Shown: in pieces, positions 5,180-6,666 of the stretch
Layout: the number at the start of each line of letters is the position of its first letter
How positions within the stretch are numbered: the first letter of the stretch is position 1
Assembly: GCA_902796505.1 (NCBI GenBank)
Contig: CADBPA010000266.1
Coordinates: 1-6,666, forward strand
Length of the DNA stretch: 6,666 nucleotides
Reading direction: 5' to 3'
Source of the DNA: an uncultured Ruminococcus sp.
GTDB lineage: Bacteria; Bacillota; Clostridia; Oscillospirales; CAG-272
Notes under the pieces: generated by a model
What the model was told of the DNA's origin: nothing
Seen by the model: the letters and a program-made list of their open reading frames with translations, nothing else
The model's database searches: none
Program-made: the position numbers and the translations under genes

Positions 5180-5722
5180 ATGAGCATTTATGATTTTTCG
5201 ATCCTTGCGAGAAACGGCGAGCGCATTCCGATGGAAAACTACCGCGGAAAGGTGCTTCTGATCGTCAATACCGCGACCGGCTGCGGCTTCACGCCGCAAT
5301 ATGAGGATCTGCAGAGCCTCTACGATCTGCACGAAAAGGACGGGCTGGAGATCTTGGACTTCCCCTGCAACCAGTTCGCAAATCAGGCGCCGGGCAGCGA
5401 CGAGGAGATCCACACCTTCTGCAAAGGCCGTTTCGGCATCACCTTCCCGCAGTTTGCGAAAATTGACGTCCTCGGCGAAAACGCCGATCCGCTCTTCAAA
5501 TATCTCTCCGAGAACACCTCTTTCGGGGGATTCAAGGGCGCGATGGGGCTTGTGATGAACGGCGTAGTGAAGAAGATGGACAAGGATTTCAAGAACAACG
5601 GCAACGTCAAGTGGAATTTCACGAAATTCCTGATCGACCGCGAGGGCAACATCGTCGCGCGCTTCGAGCCGACCGAGCCGATGAAGAACGTACAGAAGAA
5701 AGTGGAGGAGATTCTCGGATGA
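5180..5722 (+). CDS. gpx: Glutathione peroxidase family, thioredoxin-dependent type
   Basis: A 180-residue thioredoxin-fold peroxidase that reduces hydrogen peroxide and organic hydroperoxides in the cytosol. The catalytic set is visible: peroxidatic Cys35 in NTATGCGFTPQY (30-41), Gln69 in FPCNQFANQAPG (61-72), and Trp145-Asn146 in VKWNFTKFL. Cys81 in TFCKGRFGITFP sits where plant and bacterial enzymes carry the resolving cysteine. This points to reduction by thioredoxin rather than glutathione and to a Cys rather than Sec enzyme. No signal peptide is seen and the length is normal. ATG at 5180 has AAAGGAG (5165-5171) 8 nt upstream; an in-frame TTG at 5159 precedes that site and is rejected. 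It is the first gene of an operon with a strong promoter and likely OhrR control. Its stop overlaps the next start (ATGA). Confidence 0.95.
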   Translation: MSIYDFSILARNGERIPMENYRGKVLLIVNTATGCGFTPQYEDLQSLYDLHEKDGLEILDFPCNQFANQAPGSDEEIHTFCKGRFGITFPQFAKIDVLGENADPLFKYLSENTSFGGFKGAMGLVMNGVVKKMDKDFKNNGNVKWNFTKFLIDREGNIVARFEPTEPMKNVQKKVEEILG

Positions 5723-5982
5723 GACATCAATACAAAACGCAATACACCTGCTCGCAGGTCATTTCCTTCGATCTGGACGGCGACGTGGTGTCGAACGTCG
5801 AATTTCTCGGCGGCTGCAACGGCAATCTGAAAGCGATCTCCAAGCTGGTCAACGGCATGACGGTCGAACAGATCGAAAGCTATCTGCGCGGCAACACCTG
5901 CGGCAGACGGCCGACCTCCTGCGCCGACCAGCTCGCCATCGCCGTGCGCGAGGCTTACGAAAAAGAGCAGGCGGGCGCATAA
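5719..5982 (+). CDS. TSCPD-domain small protein with four cysteines
   Basis: An 87-residue protein that I recognise as the TSCPD-domain, four-cysteine type (TIGR03905-like). Its role is unknown. Cysteines are at 11, 33, 61 and 68. The typical segment FLGGCNGNLKAISKLVNGM (29-47) is present, and the signature reads TSCAD (66-70) instead of TSCPD. Four conserved cysteines in so small a protein suggest a metal site or redox role, and the related domain also occurs at the end of some ribonucleotide reductases. It is cytosolic, with no membrane segment. Its ATG overlaps the gpx stop by 4 bases with GGAGGAG 8 nt upstream, and ohrR follows after 1 nt, so it is firmly inside a peroxide-response operon. 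A link to peroxide defence is inference from context only. Confidence 0.88.
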   Translation: MRHQYKTQYTCSQVISFDLDGDVVSNVEFLGGCNGNLKAISKLVNGMTVEQIESYLRGNTCGRRPTSCADQLAIAVREAYEKEQAGA

Positions 5983-5983
5983 G

Positions 5984-6424
5984 ATGGGCCGGTACGATTC
6001 GCTGAAGCTCGGAAATCAGCTCTGCTTTCCGCTCTATGCCTCCGCGCGGGAGATTGTCAATCTCTATCATCCGCATCTGCGCGAGCTCGATCTGACCTAC
6101 ACGCAGTACATCGCCATGATGGTCCTCTGGGAAAGAGGCGAGATCAGCGCAAGGGAGGTCGGAAAACTTCTCTTTCTCGACAGCGGCACGCTGACGCCGG
6201 TGCTGAAAAGCCTCGAAAAGAAGGGCTATATCACAAGATCCCGCTCGAAGGAGGACGAGCGCGTGCTTCTCGTCGCTCCGACCGACGCCGGGATGGCGCT
6301 GCGCGAGCGCGCGCTGGAAATTCCCGAAAAGATCGGCTGCGCGGTGCGCCTGACCGAAGAGGAAGCCGGAACGCTCTATACCCTCCTCTATAAGATCCTC
6401 GCCGCGCTGCCGGAGGACGAATAA
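5984..6424 (+). CDS. ohrR: OhrR-type MarR-family organic peroxide sensor and repressor
   Basis: A 146-residue winged-helix MarR-family regulator very close to B. subtilis OhrR along its whole length. The N-terminal LGNQLCFPLYASAREI holds sensing Cys14. Tyr28 and Tyr39, which contact that cysteine in B. subtilis, are also present. The recognition helix is LDSGTLTPVLKSLEKKG (65-81) and the wing RSRSKEDERVLLV (85-97). Oxidation of the cysteine by organic hydroperoxides releases DNA. A second cysteine, Cys119, is 105 residues from Cys14, the same spacing as the Cys22-Cys127 pair of Xanthomonas OhrR, so a disulfide-type sensor is possible. It starts 1 nt after the TSCPD stop with only a weak ribosome binding site, so translation is probably coupled. 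It likely represses its own operon through the dyad at 5137-5158. No ohr peroxidase gene is in the window; gpx takes that place. Confidence 0.93.
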   Translation: MGRYDSLKLGNQLCFPLYASAREIVNLYHPHLRELDLTYTQYIAMMVLWERGEISAREVGKLLFLDSGTLTPVLKSLEKKGYITRSRSKEDERVLLVAPTDAGMALRERALEIPEKIGCAVRLTEEEAGTLYTLLYKILAALPEDE

Positions 6425-6443
6425 GCGGCGCAAAAGACGAAAA

Positions 6444-6480
6444 ACTCCCCGAAAAAACCGTCGGGGAGTCTTTTTTATTT
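6444..6480 (+). terminator. Rho-independent terminator of the gpx-ohrR operon, likely bidirectional
   Basis: ACTCCCCGA (6444-6452) pairs with TCGGGGAGT (6461-6469) around an 8-base loop and is followed by CTTTTTTATTTG. It begins about 20 bases after the ohrR stop. On the other strand the hairpin is followed by TTTTTCGTCTTTTG, so it could also end the gene converging from the right. Confidence 0.9.
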
Positions 6481-6483
6481 GTT

Positions 6484-6502
6484 TTTTACCATTGCGGTAA
6501 AA
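6484..6502. repeat. 7-bp hairpin between converging genes
   Basis: TTTTACC (6484-6490) pairs with GGTAAAA (6496-6502) around ATTGC. It lies between the converging ohrR and glycan-active genes. Its loop and flanks contain CCATTGCGG, also found in the loop of the inverted repeat at 784-823. It may be a secondary terminator. Confidence 0.4.
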
Positions 6503-6547
6503 GCGAAGCGTTTTCGCCGCTCTTCAAGTTTTTTTGATCTCTGCGGC

Positions 6548-6666
6548 TCATTCTTCGTCGAGGAAGACCTTCTTTGCGGCGTCGAGATAGCCGTAGCCGT
6601 ACAGATCGTCCGGCTGCAGATAGCTCGTTTCGGTCCACTCGTTCCAGGAATTGACGGTGATCAGCC
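6548..6666 (-). CDS. GH99-like / WbsX-like glycan-active protein, C-terminal end only
   Basis: Only the last 38 residues are in the window; the gene continues past the right edge. The end reads LITVNSWNEWTETSYLQPDD followed by LYGYGYLDAAKKVFLDEE. The block N-WNEW-E-YL-PD-GYGYL is typical of the C-terminus of glycoside hydrolase family 99/71-like and WbsX-type proteins, where the NEW-E segment closes the last strand of a TIM barrel. The product would be a glycan hydrolase or a glycan-synthesis protein; which one cannot be told from this piece. It converges on ohrR across 123 bases and probably shares the terminator at 6444-6469. Its presence near an amino-sugar operon hints at glycan use in this locus but proves nothing. 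Confidence 0.75.
   Translation of the reverse strand, partial: LITVNSWNEWTETSYLQPDDLYGYGYLDAAKKVFLDEE

Noticed and set aside
4840..5187. 5-prime extension of the first oxidoreductase gene to 5187
   Set aside because: The extension crosses the operon promoter and the tandem repeat. The ATG at 4839 has an ideal ribosome binding site and matches where the family begins.

Overview
The window looks like chromosomal DNA from a GC-rich gut-type Clostridia/Firmicutes bacterium. The evidence is strong AGGAGG-like ribosome binding sites 7-8 nt before most starts, near-consensus sigma-A promoters, AT-rich intergenic DNA between GC-rich genes, a Bacillus-like OhrR, and a four-cysteine TSCPD protein of a type seen mainly in Clostridia. 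The lineage call is inference; no rRNA or other marker gene is present.

Layout. (1) 79-519, minus strand: a small unrecognised membrane protein, with its own promoter at 634-662 and a leader carrying a perfect 16-bp palindrome. (2) 520-908 is gene-free. It holds that promoter, two large perfect inverted repeats (723-771 and 784-823), a degenerate direct repeat and the terminator of the next operon. (3) 909-4839, minus strand: a tight four-gene operon read Gfo/Idh/MocA oxidoreductase, nagB-like, nagA-like, second Gfo/Idh/MocA oxidoreductase. It runs from a promoter at 4873-4901 to a terminator at 868-895. Junctions are 9 nt or 4-base overlaps. (4) 4840-5179 is a divergent intergenic region with one promoter facing each way and a 13-bp tandem repeat between them. 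(5) 5180-6424, plus strand: gpx, TSCPD four-cysteine protein, ohrR. This three-gene operon has a near-perfect promoter (5096-5124), a dyad that looks like an OhrR operator just after the predicted transcription start (5137-5158), and a terminator (6444-6480) that can also serve the converging gene. (6) 6548-6666, minus strand: the last 38 residues of a GH99-like/WbsX-like glycan-active protein.

How the genes work together. The left operon appears to handle an N-acetylated amino sugar: deacetylation (NagA) and deamination/isomerisation (NagB), with two NAD(P)-dependent oxidoreductases of unknown substrate. Both the NagA-like and NagB-like proteins keep catalytic residues but differ from textbook members at positions I associate with phosphate binding. 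No kinase or transporter lies in the operon, so the substrate may not be ordinary GlcNAc-6-phosphate. The right operon is a self-contained peroxide-defence unit. A thioredoxin-type glutathione peroxidase is co-transcribed with an OhrR-type sensor-repressor, and a small cysteine protein of unknown function sits between them.
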